The notes: generated from the letters alone by a model not told the origin. 41,554 bases of DNA from CANHEE01 sp049316985 (GCA_049316985.1 JBMOJB010000015.1:1-41554), one strand, 5' to 3'; numbered from the stretch's first letter, positions 15,662-24,852 are shown. Numbers and translations: made by a program.

Positions 15662-17050
15662 ATGAAAAAAAACCTCTTTTTGCTATGTTTTTTGTCGATT
15701 ACGATAAGTGGTGTAGTTGCTCAGGATCAGAATGAAGAAGCACTTTTTATCCGAAGTATTTATGATAAAGCACTTACTCAGGGACAATGTTATCCCTGGC
15801 TGCATCATCTTTGCAAAAATATCGGAAATCGGATCAGTGGGTCGGCCAGCGCCGAAAAAGCAGTCAACTGGACAGCGAATATGCTCGATACCCTCGGAGT
15901 CGATAGTGTGTGGCTACAGCCATGTATGGTGCCACACTGGGAAAGAGGTGCAAAGGAATCTGCTCGTATACTGGGCTCAAAGTCAATGAAAAATGCTGCT
16001 TTGAATATTCTCGCTTTAGGTGGTTCCAGTGCCGGAAAAGTGGAAGCAGAAGTAGTTGAGGTGAAGAGCCTTGATGAAGTCGATAAATTAGGGGAAGCAG
16101 GAATTAAGGGAAAGATTGTATTCTACAATCGGCCGATGGATCCAACCCAAATTGGAACATTTTCTGCCTACGGAGGTGCAGTTGATCAACGCGTCGCCGG
16201 GCCTGCAAGGGCTGCCAAATATGGCGCAGTAGCCGCAATTGTTCGTTCAATGACTACTCGATTGGATGATTTTCCACATACCGGCACGACGGTATTTACT
16301 GATGTAGAAGCTATTCCTGCGGTAGCAATCAGTACCAATCATGCCGAAATGTTGAGTAAAATGATCAAAAAGGAAAAGCTGGTAAAAGTTTTTATCAAGA
16401 CGGATTGCAGAAAGTTGCCTGATGAACTTTCTCACAACGTAATCGGTGAAATTCGCGGATCGAAATTTCCGGATGAGTTTATAGTTGTTGGCGGACATCT
16501 TGATTCCTGGGATGTAGGTGAAGGTGCGCACGATGATGGTGCGGGTTGCATGCAATCTATGGATGTTTTGAACGTTCTAAAAAGAGCCAACTATCGTCCA
16601 CAACGCACCATTCGATGTGTGCTGTTTATGAATGAAGAAAATGGCTTGGTTGGTGGTAGAAAATACGCAGAAGAAGTGGAACGAAAAAAAGAAAAGCATA
16701 TCTGTGCAATCGAATCAGATGGCGGAGGACATACACCCAGAGGCATGAGTTTTGATGGTGATGAAAGTATTTTTGTGCCAGCATTCAGAAAAATTTCCAA
16801 GTGGTCAGAGTTACTTGAACCATACGGACTGGTACTAAAAAAAGGAGGCAGTGGTTCTGATATTAGTCCACTAAAGAAACAAAAAATAATGCTTTGCGGA
16901 TTAAATGCTGATTCGCAAAGGTATTTTGACTACCACCATACCAACAACGATACATTTGAAGTGGTAAATCAACGCGAACTCGAACTGGGAGTTGCAGCGA
17001 TGGCCAGCATGATTTATTTGTTGGATAAAAATGGATTAAGTGAAAAGTAG
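15662..17050 (+). CDS. Secreted M28-family peptidase, carboxypeptidase Q-like
   Basis: 462 residues with a signal peptide (residues 1-20, ending GVVAQ). Residues 110-260 contain a PA domain (GIKGKIVFYNRPMDP, AIPAVAIS). The catalytic domain follows. Metal and catalytic residues are all present: H279 and D281 in GGHLDSWD, D291 in AHDDGAG, E325/E326 in NEENGLVGG, D353 in ESDGG and H425 or H426 in DYHHTNNDTF. The overall pattern is that of plasma glutamate carboxypeptidase/CPQ, which releases amino acids from dipeptides. It is only about 20% like its upstream neighbour by eye, so the pair is not a recent duplication. Second gene of the run 14097-19478. Confidence 0.88.
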   Translation: MKKNLFLLCFLSITISGVVAQDQNEEALFIRSIYDKALTQGQCYPWLHHLCKNIGNRISGSASAEKAVNWTANMLDTLGVDSVWLQPCMVPHWERGAKESARILGSKSMKNAALNILALGGSSAGKVEAEVVEVKSLDEVDKLGEAGIKGKIVFYNRPMDPTQIGTFSAYGGAVDQRVAGPARAAKYGAVAAIVRSMTTRLDDFPHTGTTVFTDVEAIPAVAISTNHAEMLSKMIKKEKLVKVFIKTDCRKLPDELSHNVIGEIRGSKFPDEFIVVGGHLDSWDVGEGAHDDGAGCMQSMDVLNVLKRANYRPQRTIRCVLFMNEENGLVGGRKYAEEVERKKEKHICAIESDGGGHTPRGMSFDGDESIFVPAFRKISKWSELLEPYGLVLKKGGSGSDISPLKKQKIMLCGLNADSQRYFDYHHTNNDTFEVVNQRELELGVAAMASMIYLLDKNGLSEK

Positions 17051-17073
17051 AAAAAGTTATAACCCTTTTCGTT

Positions 17074-18021
17074 ATGTCTGAAGACGCCTACAGTAAAAAA
17101 GCTTCGCGACTGTTCCTTTCCGGGATTCTGTTGTTGCCTGCATTGCTGGTAATCTTTGCACCTGCTGTTTATTCATTTAAGTGGTTTGTTGATTACTCTT
17201 TGCAAGTCATGTTTTTGTATCTTGGACTAGGTTTCATTTTTTTGTTTTTAACCAAAAACTTTTGGTTGGCAATTAGCTGGGGCGCGTGTATTTTTTTATG
17301 CATATTTTTGAAATACACTTCCAATCAGGCATTTTCTTTTGAAAAACCTTCAGGCGGTAAGATAATTACGGTGGCGAATTATAATATTTCTTTTGTTGAC
17401 AGCGTTCAAAATATCATTGAAAGCATCAGACAAAATAATGCGCAACTGATTTCCATACAAGAAGTTACTCCCGATTTGGACACGATTTTAATCGAAGGCT
17501 TGAAAAGTAATTACCCATATCATTTTAGCTTAAAAAGAGCAGATTTTTATGGGATGATGATTTTTTCTGCGCTTCCTTTTGAGAAAATAGATACTTTTCA
17601 ATTCGGAGAAATACCCAACATAATTGGAAATCTAAAGGTGGATGGCACCACAGATGGGTTTAATTTTATTGTTTCCTACTGCCCGCCTTCCTTTAGCAGT
17701 TCCACGTATTTGCAATTGAAAGCACATTTAAAAGTTATCGCCAATTATGCAAAAAATGAAAGCGGTCCTTTAATCACTATGGGTACTTATAATACCGTGC
17801 CTTGGGCTCCTGAAGTACAGGATTTCAAAAAGATTGCGAAGCTGAATGACAGTCGATTAGGTATTGCACCGGCAGTGTCGAGTTCATCTAATCCACTATT
17901 TCAGATACCCATAGATCATATTTTTCATTCAGAAAAACTAAAATGCACTAATTTCAAAGCACTAAGTTATAATCAACACGCACATTTGGGCATTGAAGGA
18001 TCTTTCGAAATCCTACCCTAA
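17074..18021 (+). CDS. Membrane-anchored EEP-family (endonuclease/exonuclease/phosphatase) protein, probably catalytically altered
   Basis: 315 residues with three N-terminal membrane segments (about 14-34, 41-60, 62-80) and a C-terminal EEP domain from about residue 96. Family positions kept are N104 (ANYNI), E130 (IQEV), N240, D281/H282 (PIDHIF) and H304. Others differ: the GDFN motif reads GTYN (T238 for Asp), the final SDH reads HAH (A303 for Asp), and the His-containing strand before PP reads SYCPPS (C203 in place of His). It may have lost hydrolase activity or be a diverged binding protein. It starts 23 bases after the M28 gene and 20 bases before the next, within the probable operon. 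Confidence 0.75.
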   Translation: MSEDAYSKKASRLFLSGILLLPALLVIFAPAVYSFKWFVDYSLQVMFLYLGLGFIFLFLTKNFWLAISWGACIFLCIFLKYTSNQAFSFEKPSGGKIITVANYNISFVDSVQNIIESIRQNNAQLISIQEVTPDLDTILIEGLKSNYPYHFSLKRADFYGMMIFSALPFEKIDTFQFGEIPNIIGNLKVDGTTDGFNFIVSYCPPSFSSSTYLQLKAHLKVIANYAKNESGPLITMGTYNTVPWAPEVQDFKKIAKLNDSRLGIAPAVSSSSNPLFQIPIDHIFHSEKLKCTNFKALSYNQHAHLGIEGSFEILP

Positions 18022-18041
18022 AACCTAATAACCAAAAAACT

Positions 18042-19478
18042 ATGTCACGATTCTTTTCTGTTGTACTATTTGTAGCCGGATTCGGTAATTTAGTTGCTCA
18101 GGAACAACTTGGGTTGCGGCTCGATAATTATTCTGGAATTCAAACTTCCTTTTTAAATCCGTCGCACAGTTCTAATTTGCCACTTAAATGGACCGTCAAT
18201 CTTGCCGGCATGGGTATTTTTCTTGATAATACTTATGCCTATATTGGCAACGCCAGCACCTACAAGCTAATAACTCAATCTGAAAAAATTAAGTTAATCA
18301 CCGACTACAAAAAGAGCCAACCTCCTGCGGATGCGATGGTAGTTGATTTTTATCGCAACTTTAAAAATGCTTTTGTCGACTTTCAAACCAAGATAAATGG
18401 TCCCGCTGTTAGTGTTCGCCTCGGTCAGCATACTGTAGGGGTCTTTTACAATGCCAATTTTAGATTTGAAGCACCACAAATTCCACAGAGCCTGAACTTT
18501 CATACATTAGACGACTTGCCTAATGCTGCAGTAATCACCGTGCATTCCGCCCAAACTAGAATGCTTGCCTGGGACGAATTTGGTTTGAATTACGCCTATA
18601 AATGGGAAACTGATAGGGGAAAGTTTCAGGTCGGGGCAAATTTAAAATACCTGAGTGGTTTTGAAGGAGCATACTTGCAGTCGGTTGGAGCTTTAGGTTT
18701 TAGTCGCTTGTCCAAAGAAACGCTTCGTTTTGGCAAACCGGATGCTTCATTGGGTTACACTACCGGTAATTTTAACAATTTAGCCAACAATACCTATCAG
18801 CTTCAAAGACAAGGAAAAGGAACCGGAATGGATCTTGGGTTTTCATGGATAATTTCAGAAGATGATGATACCTATCAATATCGTTTCAGCGCCGCATTGT
18901 TGGACATCGGTAAAATTACATTTACACCGACTGCCGCTCAACATTATGCCAACAACATCAAAGGTGATAATTACAACCTCACCGCCCAGCTTGATGCAGT
19001 TAAGACATTGGGCGAGGGTGTGGCAAAACTCACAGAAATTGCGACAGGAGACAGTCTGAACACCAAAAAGAGCGATATTTTCGCTATTGCAATGCCCATG
19101 TCCATTTGTTTGATGGCAGATTACCAGTTTTTCCCTAAAACTTTCGCAACTTTTATTTTCCAACAGCGCATTCGACAGCAGGATTCACCTTTACATAGAG
19201 GGAACTTAATCGCAGCAAATATACGATACGAGCATCGCTGGTTTAGCGCGAGTATACCGGTTAGCGTTTATAATTACAAACATATGAAGGCGGGACTGGC
19301 AGGCAGGCTGGGTTTTGTGACTGTCGGAACAGATGATCTATTTAGCTGGGTAAAGAAGAAGGAATGGACTGGCACCGATTTTTATGTGGCGGTGTTGATA
19401 AACCCTTTCAATCTATCTTTCCCGGGACTTAATTTAAATCGGAACAGGGGCAGAAATATAAAATGCTTTCGATTTTAG
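18042..19478 (+). CDS. DUF5723-like outer-membrane protein
   Basis: 478 residues with a signal peptide (residues 1-19, ending NLVAQ). The start LGLRLDNYSGIQTSFLNPS, the beta-rich body with aromatic-ended strands, and the basic end NRNRGRNIKCFRF fit the DUF5723 family of Bacteroidota, thought to be outer-membrane beta-barrels. The NPS motif near the N-terminus is shared with other T9SS-related and FadL-like barrels. Function unknown. It closes the run that starts with the M28 peptidases, and may be a channel or anchor for them; that is inference. Confidence 0.65.
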   Translation: MSRFFSVVLFVAGFGNLVAQEQLGLRLDNYSGIQTSFLNPSHSSNLPLKWTVNLAGMGIFLDNTYAYIGNASTYKLITQSEKIKLITDYKKSQPPADAMVVDFYRNFKNAFVDFQTKINGPAVSVRLGQHTVGVFYNANFRFEAPQIPQSLNFHTLDDLPNAAVITVHSAQTRMLAWDEFGLNYAYKWETDRGKFQVGANLKYLSGFEGAYLQSVGALGFSRLSKETLRFGKPDASLGYTTGNFNNLANNTYQLQRQGKGTGMDLGFSWIISEDDDTYQYRFSAALLDIGKITFTPTAAQHYANNIKGDNYNLTAQLDAVKTLGEGVAKLTEIATGDSLNTKKSDIFAIAMPMSICLMADYQFFPKTFATFIFQQRIRQQDSPLHRGNLIAANIRYEHRWFSASIPVSVYNYKHMKAGLAGRLGFVTVGTDDLFSWVKKKEWTGTDFYVAVLINPFNLSFPGLNLNRNRGRNIKCFRF

Positions 19479-19967
19479 TGTAGGTGATGAATTGTTGAAC
19501 TGTTAAGCAACTGAATTTATGCTGCATAATGAAATTTGGATAAGGCTACAAAAGCAACTAAATCTTAAACAAGCAAAGGTTAAGAATATTTTGGATGAAT
19601 GAATCTGAATACATCCAATATTTTACCCTTCCCAATTATGTGCTGCTAGGCGTTTTTAATTACATGCAAAGATCGCCAACTTTTTTTGTCAGGCTATTGA
19701 AAATTTCTTAAATATTGTAAACATCTTCCATGATAATTGTGCCCAAAATGTAAGTATCAAAACTACAGTTAGTAGTCATTAGCCCCTTTTTTTTGGCAGT
19801 ATGTATGATATGGTTCAATAGGTTGTTTTCCTAATTTTAAAATGCCATTTTGTTAAGCCCCGATTTTCTGAACTGAAATTCGGGGTTTTTTGATAATTAA
19901 TTTTATTATTTAAATTTAATTGTCTTATTTTGGTTTTGAAAATTAAAGAACGAATAAAACAAAAGAT
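19479..19967. other. Intergenic region with stem-loops and a terminator; possible short transcript
   Basis: 489 bases without a clear gene. A 27-codon ORF (19519-19602) is possible but has no independent support. An imperfect hairpin built on TGGATG/CATCCA spans about 19586-19624. A terminator closes the region at 19857-19891, almost 380 bases past the previous stop. That distance suggests either a long 3' UTR or a separate RNA. I do not recognise 6S RNA, tmRNA or RNase P RNA. Confidence 0.35.
19857..19891 (+). terminator. Intrinsic terminator
   Basis: A CCCCGA/TCGGGG stem (19858-19863 with 19880-19885) is extended inward by T/A pairs with one mismatch, and is followed by six T. It lies 77 bases before the ATP-grasp gene. 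Confidence 0.7.
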
Positions 19968-21179
19968 ATGAGTAAAGTTTCTTTTCTATGTATAGCTAGT
20001 TATTTTAAAGGCGAGGACTTCTTAAAAGCTGCAAAACAAGCAGGTTGCACAGTTTGTTTATTGACTTCGAAAAAGCATGATTGCAAGCCCTGGCCCTGGG
20101 AATCTATTGATGATACATTCTATGTACAAGACGATGGTCATGACAATTGGAAAATGGATGATGTTATTGCGGGGCTAAGCTTTGTAATGCGGACGCGCAA
20201 AATTGATAGAATTATCGCATTGGATGATTTTGATGTTGAAAAAGGCGCCTTGCTTCGTGAAACATTTCGGATTCCCGGAATGGGTCAGACAACAGGACGA
20301 TTTTTTCGCGATAAACTGGCGATGAGAATTCAGGCTGCTGATGCGGGTATCAACGTGCCGTCCTTTAGTGCCCTTTTCAATGATGAAGAGATCAATGCTT
20401 ACATTGCAAAAACTTCCGCTCCATGGCTGGTCAAACCTCGAGGAGAGGCTTCGGCAACAGGAATTCAAAAAGCACATAGTGCCGAACAACTTTGGCAGAT
20501 TATCAATTCTTTGGGTGAAAAAAGGCATCAATACCTGGTAGAGCAATTCCGCCCCGGGGATGTTTACCACGTTGATTCACTGAGCTTTGACCGCGAAGTT
20601 GTGTTTGTCCGGGTCAGTCGCTACCTTTCTACTCCTATGGATGTAGCACACGGTGGAGGAATATTTCGCTCTGTTGTGGTAAAATTTGGTTCTAAAGATG
20701 ACAAGGCGCTGCAAAAGATGAATCAGGAAGTGATGGACGCTTTCGGGATGAATTATTCGGCTTCCCATACGGAGTTTATAAAATCTCGGGAAGATGGGAA
20801 GTACTACTTCCTCGAAACCGCGTCCAGAGTAGGTGGTGCCAACCTTGCAGAGATGGTTGAGATTTCATCGGGCATCAATCTTTGGGCTGAGTGGGCCAAA
20901 TTAGAAGCAGCTGTAGTGAAAGGCGAGCAGTATAAAGTGCCCGAACCACGTATGGATTATGCAGGTATAATCGTTTCGCTTTCGAGACATCAATGGCCCG
21001 ATAGTTCCGGCTTCACCGACAAAGAAATCTGTTGGAGAATGAAAAAAGAATACCACATCGGAATGATCGTAAAAGCCCAAAAAGAAGAGAAAGTCATCGA
21101 ATTATTAGAAGGTTATGCCGAAACGATTAAATCTGATTTTCACGCGAGTTTACCAATTTCAAATAAGCATGCATCATGA
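19968..21179 (+). CDS. ATP-grasp domain protein (carboxylate-amine ligase type)
   Basis: 403 residues, no signal peptide, cytosolic. The N-terminal Rossmann-like part (VSFLCIASYFKG, VCLLTSKKHDCKPWPW) precedes an ATP-grasp core. Lys/Arg and acidic residues sit in the expected places: RDKLAMRIQAADAGINVP (about residue 109), WLVKPRGEASATG (about 154), YLVEQF (about 190) and the Mg-binding FLETASRVGGANL near 285. This family makes amide, peptide or thioester bonds from a carboxylate using ATP; substrate cannot be told from sequence. The gamma-carbonic-anhydrase-like gene follows 62 bases later and may share a transcript. Confidence 0.8.
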   Translation: MSKVSFLCIASYFKGEDFLKAAKQAGCTVCLLTSKKHDCKPWPWESIDDTFYVQDDGHDNWKMDDVIAGLSFVMRTRKIDRIIALDDFDVEKGALLRETFRIPGMGQTTGRFFRDKLAMRIQAADAGINVPSFSALFNDEEINAYIAKTSAPWLVKPRGEASATGIQKAHSAEQLWQIINSLGEKRHQYLVEQFRPGDVYHVDSLSFDREVVFVRVSRYLSTPMDVAHGGGIFRSVVVKFGSKDDKALQKMNQEVMDAFGMNYSASHTEFIKSREDGKYYFLETASRVGGANLAEMVEISSGINLWAEWAKLEAAVVKGEQYKVPEPRMDYAGIIVSLSRHQWPDSSGFTDKEICWRMKKEYHIGMIVKAQKEEKVIELLEGYAETIKSDFHASLPISNKHAS

Positions 21180-21241
21180 GTTAGATTTGTGTTTAAATTA
21201 TTGATATTAATTGTCAATTATTAACTATTAATTAAAAAAGT

Positions 21242-21757
21242 ATGTCGTTAATCAAACCTGTAAAGGGGATTTATCCGAAATTTGGTGAAAATTGCTACCT
21301 CGCAGAAAATTGTACGATTGTCGGTGATGTAGTGATGGGGAATGAGTGCAGCGTTTGGTTTCAGGCAGTGATAAGGGGCGATGTTCATTATATCAGAATG
21401 GGCAATCGGGTCAATGTGCAAGATGGAGCTGTAATCCATTGTACCTATCTTAAAGCTCCTACGGTAATTGGAAATAACGTTTCTATTGGTCACCGTGCAC
21501 TGGTGCACGGTTGTACGATTCACGACAATGTTTTGGTAGGAATGGGAGCAATTGTGATGGATCATGTCGTTGTAGAGGAAAATGTCCTGATAGCAGCCGG
21601 AGCGATAGTATTGGAAAACAGTCACTTGGAATCTGGTTATATATATGCCGGTGTGCCTGCCAAAAAGGTTAAAGCGCTGGATGCTTCAAAGTTCAAAGAC
21701 ACCATCGAGCGCATTGCCAATAATTATGTGATGTACTCAGGATGGTTTAAGGAGTAG
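21242..21757 (+). CDS. Gamma-carbonic anhydrase family protein (left-handed beta-helix)
   Basis: 171 residues of hexapeptide repeats forming a left-handed beta-helix, with a C-terminal helix (ERIANNYVMYSGWF). The three zinc ligands of the gamma-class are present as H66 (VIHCTY), H84 and H89 (SIGHRALVHGC), with the characteristic five-residue gap between the last two. R45/D47 (IRGDVHYI) and Q60/D61 (NVQDGAVIH) match conserved structural residues. It belongs to the YrdA/PaaY/CaiE type, some of which lack measurable carbonic anhydrase activity. An imperfect terminator follows. Confidence 0.85.
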   Translation: MSLIKPVKGIYPKFGENCYLAENCTIVGDVVMGNECSVWFQAVIRGDVHYIRMGNRVNVQDGAVIHCTYLKAPTVIGNNVSIGHRALVHGCTIHDNVLVGMGAIVMDHVVVEENVLIAAGAIVLENSHLESGYIYAGVPAKKVKALDASKFKDTIERIANNYVMYSGWFKE

Positions 21758-21808
21758 TTTTTGTCAAATATTCACATGTCATAAAAAAATAGCATTAATA
21801 AAAATATA

Positions 21809-21848
21809 AAGCTCAGGAAGTTAAGGTACTTGCTGGGCTTATTTTATT
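21809..21848 (+). terminator. Probable intrinsic terminator
   Basis: A 13-base stem (21809-21821 with 21828-21840) has one G-T wobble and one mismatch, a six-base loop, and a T-rich tail ATTTTATTTC. It lies 52 bases after the gamma-carbonic-anhydrase-like gene. Confidence 0.55.
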
Positions 21849-21945
21849 TCTATTTTGTTAATTTCCTCATAAATTTGCTTTATTTTTATCCGGATTTCCC
21901 TTAAATGTCGTTACATGATTATACGCTGATAACGACTAAATTTTG

Positions 21946-23595
21946 ATGATGAATAGATTTAAATCCTTGATAATTATTTTGTTTTTCTTTGCTCAGGTTT
22001 GCTTCGCGCAATCAAAATCTGAAACCCATGCAAAGTCTGAACAAAAAGAAAGCTCCGTATTTTATGTACTGAATCTTGGACTCTTCAATGATGCAGTGCT
22101 GGATGATTTTAAAAACATATCCAAGTTAGGTTATGTATATGCAAATGATCTGGGCAATCGTCAATGGCAAATTTATCTCGGAGATTTTGAAGATAAAATG
22201 CAGGCAGAAAATGCTTTGCAAATTGTAAAAGAAAAAGGTTTTGTGGCTGCATATCTGTCGCCATACAAAAATGACATGGAGAAGGAATATTTTATCCAGC
22301 TCAGTTCTTTGAAAATAGGGGAGAAAATCAATTGGAAAAAATATGCTATGACAGGCAAACTCGCGGTGATTTCAAGTGGCATCGATCTAAAAATCATACT
22401 TGCAGGTTTTGAAAATGACAGTCTTGCACGGCTTTCTATTCCTACTGTTAAGGCAAAAGGATTTCCTGATGCCTTTGTTAAAGCGATCGCAATCAATCGT
22501 CTCCATCCCATTGGGTCTTTCGAAAAGGGGAATTCAGAAATTGTTTCGCCGGGAAAAATGGCCAAATCTACTGTCAAATCAAAGACTAATTCAAAACCAA
22601 AGCAAATAGTATCTGCAGGAATTATTAGCACAGCCGAATTAAAAGCTGCATTAGCCGCTATGAATTTTTATAAAGGCAGCATCGACAACAGCCCCGACCC
22701 CTTATTGGCAGCACAGTACCAATACGCAAAAGAAAATAACAGAACATTGGCAAAATTTGCCATTCTTGCCCAAGCTATGAAACCAAAAGTTGAGCGTTAT
22801 TCTGAGCTGCAATTGGCAATCAATTCAGTAAGAAATAATCCCCTTCTGGCGGAACAATTATTGAAGAAGTCTTCTTTGCCTGTTGCAAAAGCATACCGAG
22901 CCTACATTTTATTTACCAGAGAAGGTGTTGATATCAAAGAGGTAAATAAATTGATGAATCAAGCGATTAAGGAGGCATTTTCGGGAACTCAGCCAAGGCC
23001 AAAGGGGTTTGATGCAAATGCAACTTATTCTTATCAGGACATCGGGCAGTTAATCGCCCATATTAGCTACATTCAAGTTGCCAATAAGGGTGAAACTATG
23101 GTGCCTACATGGATTTTTACTGAGCATCCCAAAGAAGCAAAAGGGGCATTCTCCAAGTCAAAAGGATTTCTGATTGTTCCTGACGATCCGTTTTTGAACA
23201 ATAATGAGGAGCTTAAAATGCTGCTGCTAATGGCTCAGGATCTAAATCCGTCGTATCAATCGGATTCCAAGATGGAGACTAGCCAAGCTCAAAATCGTAC
23301 AAGGATGTATTATATGAGTAGTGATTCTGATCTTTCTGCCAAAAGGGAATTGCTCTCATGGAACAAATCGCTGTGGGTAGGACTTGATCAATGGTCAAGA
23401 AAAGACGAAGGGAATACTGCACTATATCAGGCTTTTAAAGCAACTTATTACCATTGTTTGTCTGGTCTTGAAAAGTACTTTATCGAATCAAAACACAATC
23501 CCGATGATGCGACAATATTAGGATTAAATATAATAAATCAAACGATTGGAAAATCTGTAGAAAAGTTTATATATTTGCAACCGAATTCGAAATGA
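21946..23595 (+). CDS. Secreted protein with two SPOR-like domains
   Basis: About 549 residues from ATG 21946 (ATG 21949 is equally possible; an in-frame TTG at 21943 is unlikely). A signal peptide ends near VCFAQ. Residues 38-108 form a SPOR-like beta-alpha-beta-beta unit (FYVLNLGLFNDAV, WQIYLGDFEDKMQAENAL), and 115-180 a second, more diverged one (YFIQLSSLKIGEKINW). SPOR domains bind denuded peptidoglycan. A linker rich in Lys/Ser/Thr follows (about 190-225), then ELKAALAAMNFYKGSID near 230, which resembles a short peptidoglycan-binding helical repeat. The C-terminal 300 residues are helical and not recognised. It stands alone with its own terminator. Confidence 0.65.
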   Translation: MMNRFKSLIIILFFFAQVCFAQSKSETHAKSEQKESSVFYVLNLGLFNDAVLDDFKNISKLGYVYANDLGNRQWQIYLGDFEDKMQAENALQIVKEKGFVAAYLSPYKNDMEKEYFIQLSSLKIGEKINWKKYAMTGKLAVISSGIDLKIILAGFENDSLARLSIPTVKAKGFPDAFVKAIAINRLHPIGSFEKGNSEIVSPGKMAKSTVKSKTNSKPKQIVSAGIISTAELKAALAAMNFYKGSIDNSPDPLLAAQYQYAKENNRTLAKFAILAQAMKPKVERYSELQLAINSVRNNPLLAEQLLKKSSLPVAKAYRAYILFTREGVDIKEVNKLMNQAIKEAFSGTQPRPKGFDANATYSYQDIGQLIAHISYIQVANKGETMVPTWIFTEHPKEAKGAFSKSKGFLIVPDDPFLNNNEELKMLLLMAQDLNPSYQSDSKMETSQAQNRTRMYYMSSDSDLSAKRELLSWNKSLWVGLDQWSRKDEGNTALYQAFKATYYHCLSGLEKYFIESKHNPDDATILGLNIINQTIGKSVEKFIYLQPNSK

Positions 23596-23617
23596 AATTC
23601 GTCTATTCAAGGATGTT

Positions 23618-23651
23618 ACGCCGTTGCTTTTCCCTCGCAACGGCGTTTTTT
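23618..23651 (+). terminator. Intrinsic terminator of the SPOR-like gene
   Basis: A perfect 10-bp stem ACGCCGTTGC/GCAACGGCGT (23618-23627 with 23637-23646), with a nine-base loop and six T from 23646. It lies 23 bases after the stop at 23595. Confidence 0.85.
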
Positions 23652-23769
23652 GTTTGTATGCAATAATAATTCGATAAATTATGCTCGAAAATGTAACAAA
23701 TTCTTCCGTTTTGGCGTTTTTATTGCTCACTTTGACCTCATTAATAATTGTAAATTTTTAAATAATATT

Positions 23770-24735
23770 ATGTCGCAATATAACTCAGATGTTGAAGCTG
23801 TAGATGCATTGGCCAAATCCTACCGGGATTTGTCAAAAGAAATTGGAAAAGTAATTGTTGGGCAGGAGGATGTCGTGAAAGCAGTGATTATTTCCTTATT
23901 TTCCAATGGACACAGTTTATTAGTGGGTGTTCCGGGATTGGCAAAAACTTTGTTGGTTAGTACGATTTCTGAAGTGCTTGACCTTGATTTTAAGCGAATT
24001 CAATTTACTCCCGATCTTATGCCTTCTGATATTACGGGCTCTGAAATTCTCGATGAGGCAAGAAATTTTAAATTCACGAGAGGGCCTTTATTTGCCAATA
24101 TCGTTCTGGCAGATGAGATTAATCGTACCCCACCCAAAACACAAGCGGCTTTACTGGAAGCGATGCAAGAGCGCTCAGTGACAGTCAGTGGTATCAGACA
24201 CGCATTGCCAACGCCATTCTTTGTATTGGCAACGCAAAATCCAATTGAGCAGGAAGGAACTTATCCTTTGCCGGAAGCACAATTGGATCGCTTTATGTTT
24301 AATATCCCTTTGGATTATCCAACGTACGAAGAGGAAATTGCTGTGGTCAAAGGTACGACTTCCAATATTAAAGCAAAGCTTAATCATATTGTAACCGGTC
24401 AACAAATTCTTGGATTTCAGGAACTGATTCGTAAAATTCCTATTGCAGACAATGTGTTGGAATATGCGGTTAGCTTATCAACTAAAACAAGACCGGGTCG
24501 TGAAAAAGCCACTAAAATGGTCAACGATTATATTTCATGGGGTGCAGGGCCGCGTGCCTCGCAGTACCTCGTGCTCGGCGCAAAATGCCACGCAGCGATC
24601 TCTGGGAAATATTCTCCGGACATTGAAGATGTACAGGCAATAGCCAATTACGTGTTGCGTCACCGTATCGTTCGAAACTACCGAGCTGAAGCAGATGGTA
24701 TTACAGAAGAAGCAATAATCAAGAGTTTGTTTTAA
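23770..24735 (+). CDS. MoxR-type AAA+ ATPase
   Basis: 321 residues from ATG 23770, the first Met of the conserved MoxR start (an earlier in-frame start would lie inside the preceding terminator). Walker A is GVPGLAKT at residues 53-60 and Walker B VLADEIN at 112-118. Sensor 1 is LATQNP with the family's IEQEGTYPLPEAQLDRF, and the lid domain contains TRPGREKA and GAGPRASQ. MoxR ATPases act as chaperones for protein activation and usually sit next to DUF58 and von Willebrand A genes. Here none is adjacent: a terminator follows at once and the next gene is an acyl-CoA synthetase. Confidence 0.9.
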   Translation: MSQYNSDVEAVDALAKSYRDLSKEIGKVIVGQEDVVKAVIISLFSNGHSLLVGVPGLAKTLLVSTISEVLDLDFKRIQFTPDLMPSDITGSEILDEARNFKFTRGPLFANIVLADEINRTPPKTQAALLEAMQERSVTVSGIRHALPTPFFVLATQNPIEQEGTYPLPEAQLDRFMFNIPLDYPTYEEEIAVVKGTTSNIKAKLNHIVTGQQILGFQELIRKIPIADNVLEYAVSLSTKTRPGREKATKMVNDYISWGAGPRASQYLVLGAKCHAAISGKYSPDIEDVQAIANYVLRHRIVRNYRAEADGITEEAIIKSLF

Positions 24736-24750
24736 AGATATTTCACAGAA

Positions 24751-24781
24751 AAAGCTGCCTTCATTTGGGCAGCTTTTTTTT
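24751..24781 (+). terminator. Intrinsic terminator of the MoxR gene
   Basis: A 9-bp stem AAAGCTGCC/GGCAGCTTT (24751-24759 with 24768-24776) with an eight-base loop and a run of T. It lies 15 bases past the stop. Confidence 0.85.
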
Positions 24782-24827
24782 GTGCTGGTGTAGCGCCTAT
24801 CTTATGTTCTTTTTCATATCTTTTACC

Positions 24828-24835
24828 TATTTTTG
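24828..24835 (+). promoter_or_regulatory. Putative -7 box of the acyl-CoA synthetase gene
   Basis: TATTTTTG matches TAnnTTTG, 17 bases before ATG 24853. No clear -33 box at the standard spacing. Confidence 0.4.
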
Positions 24836-24852
24836 TAGCAATAAACGCACAA

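Noticed and set aside
19519..19602. 27-codon ORF in the spacer after the DUF5723 gene
   Set aside because: It is too short to support without conservation or a start signal; noted only in the intergenic entry.
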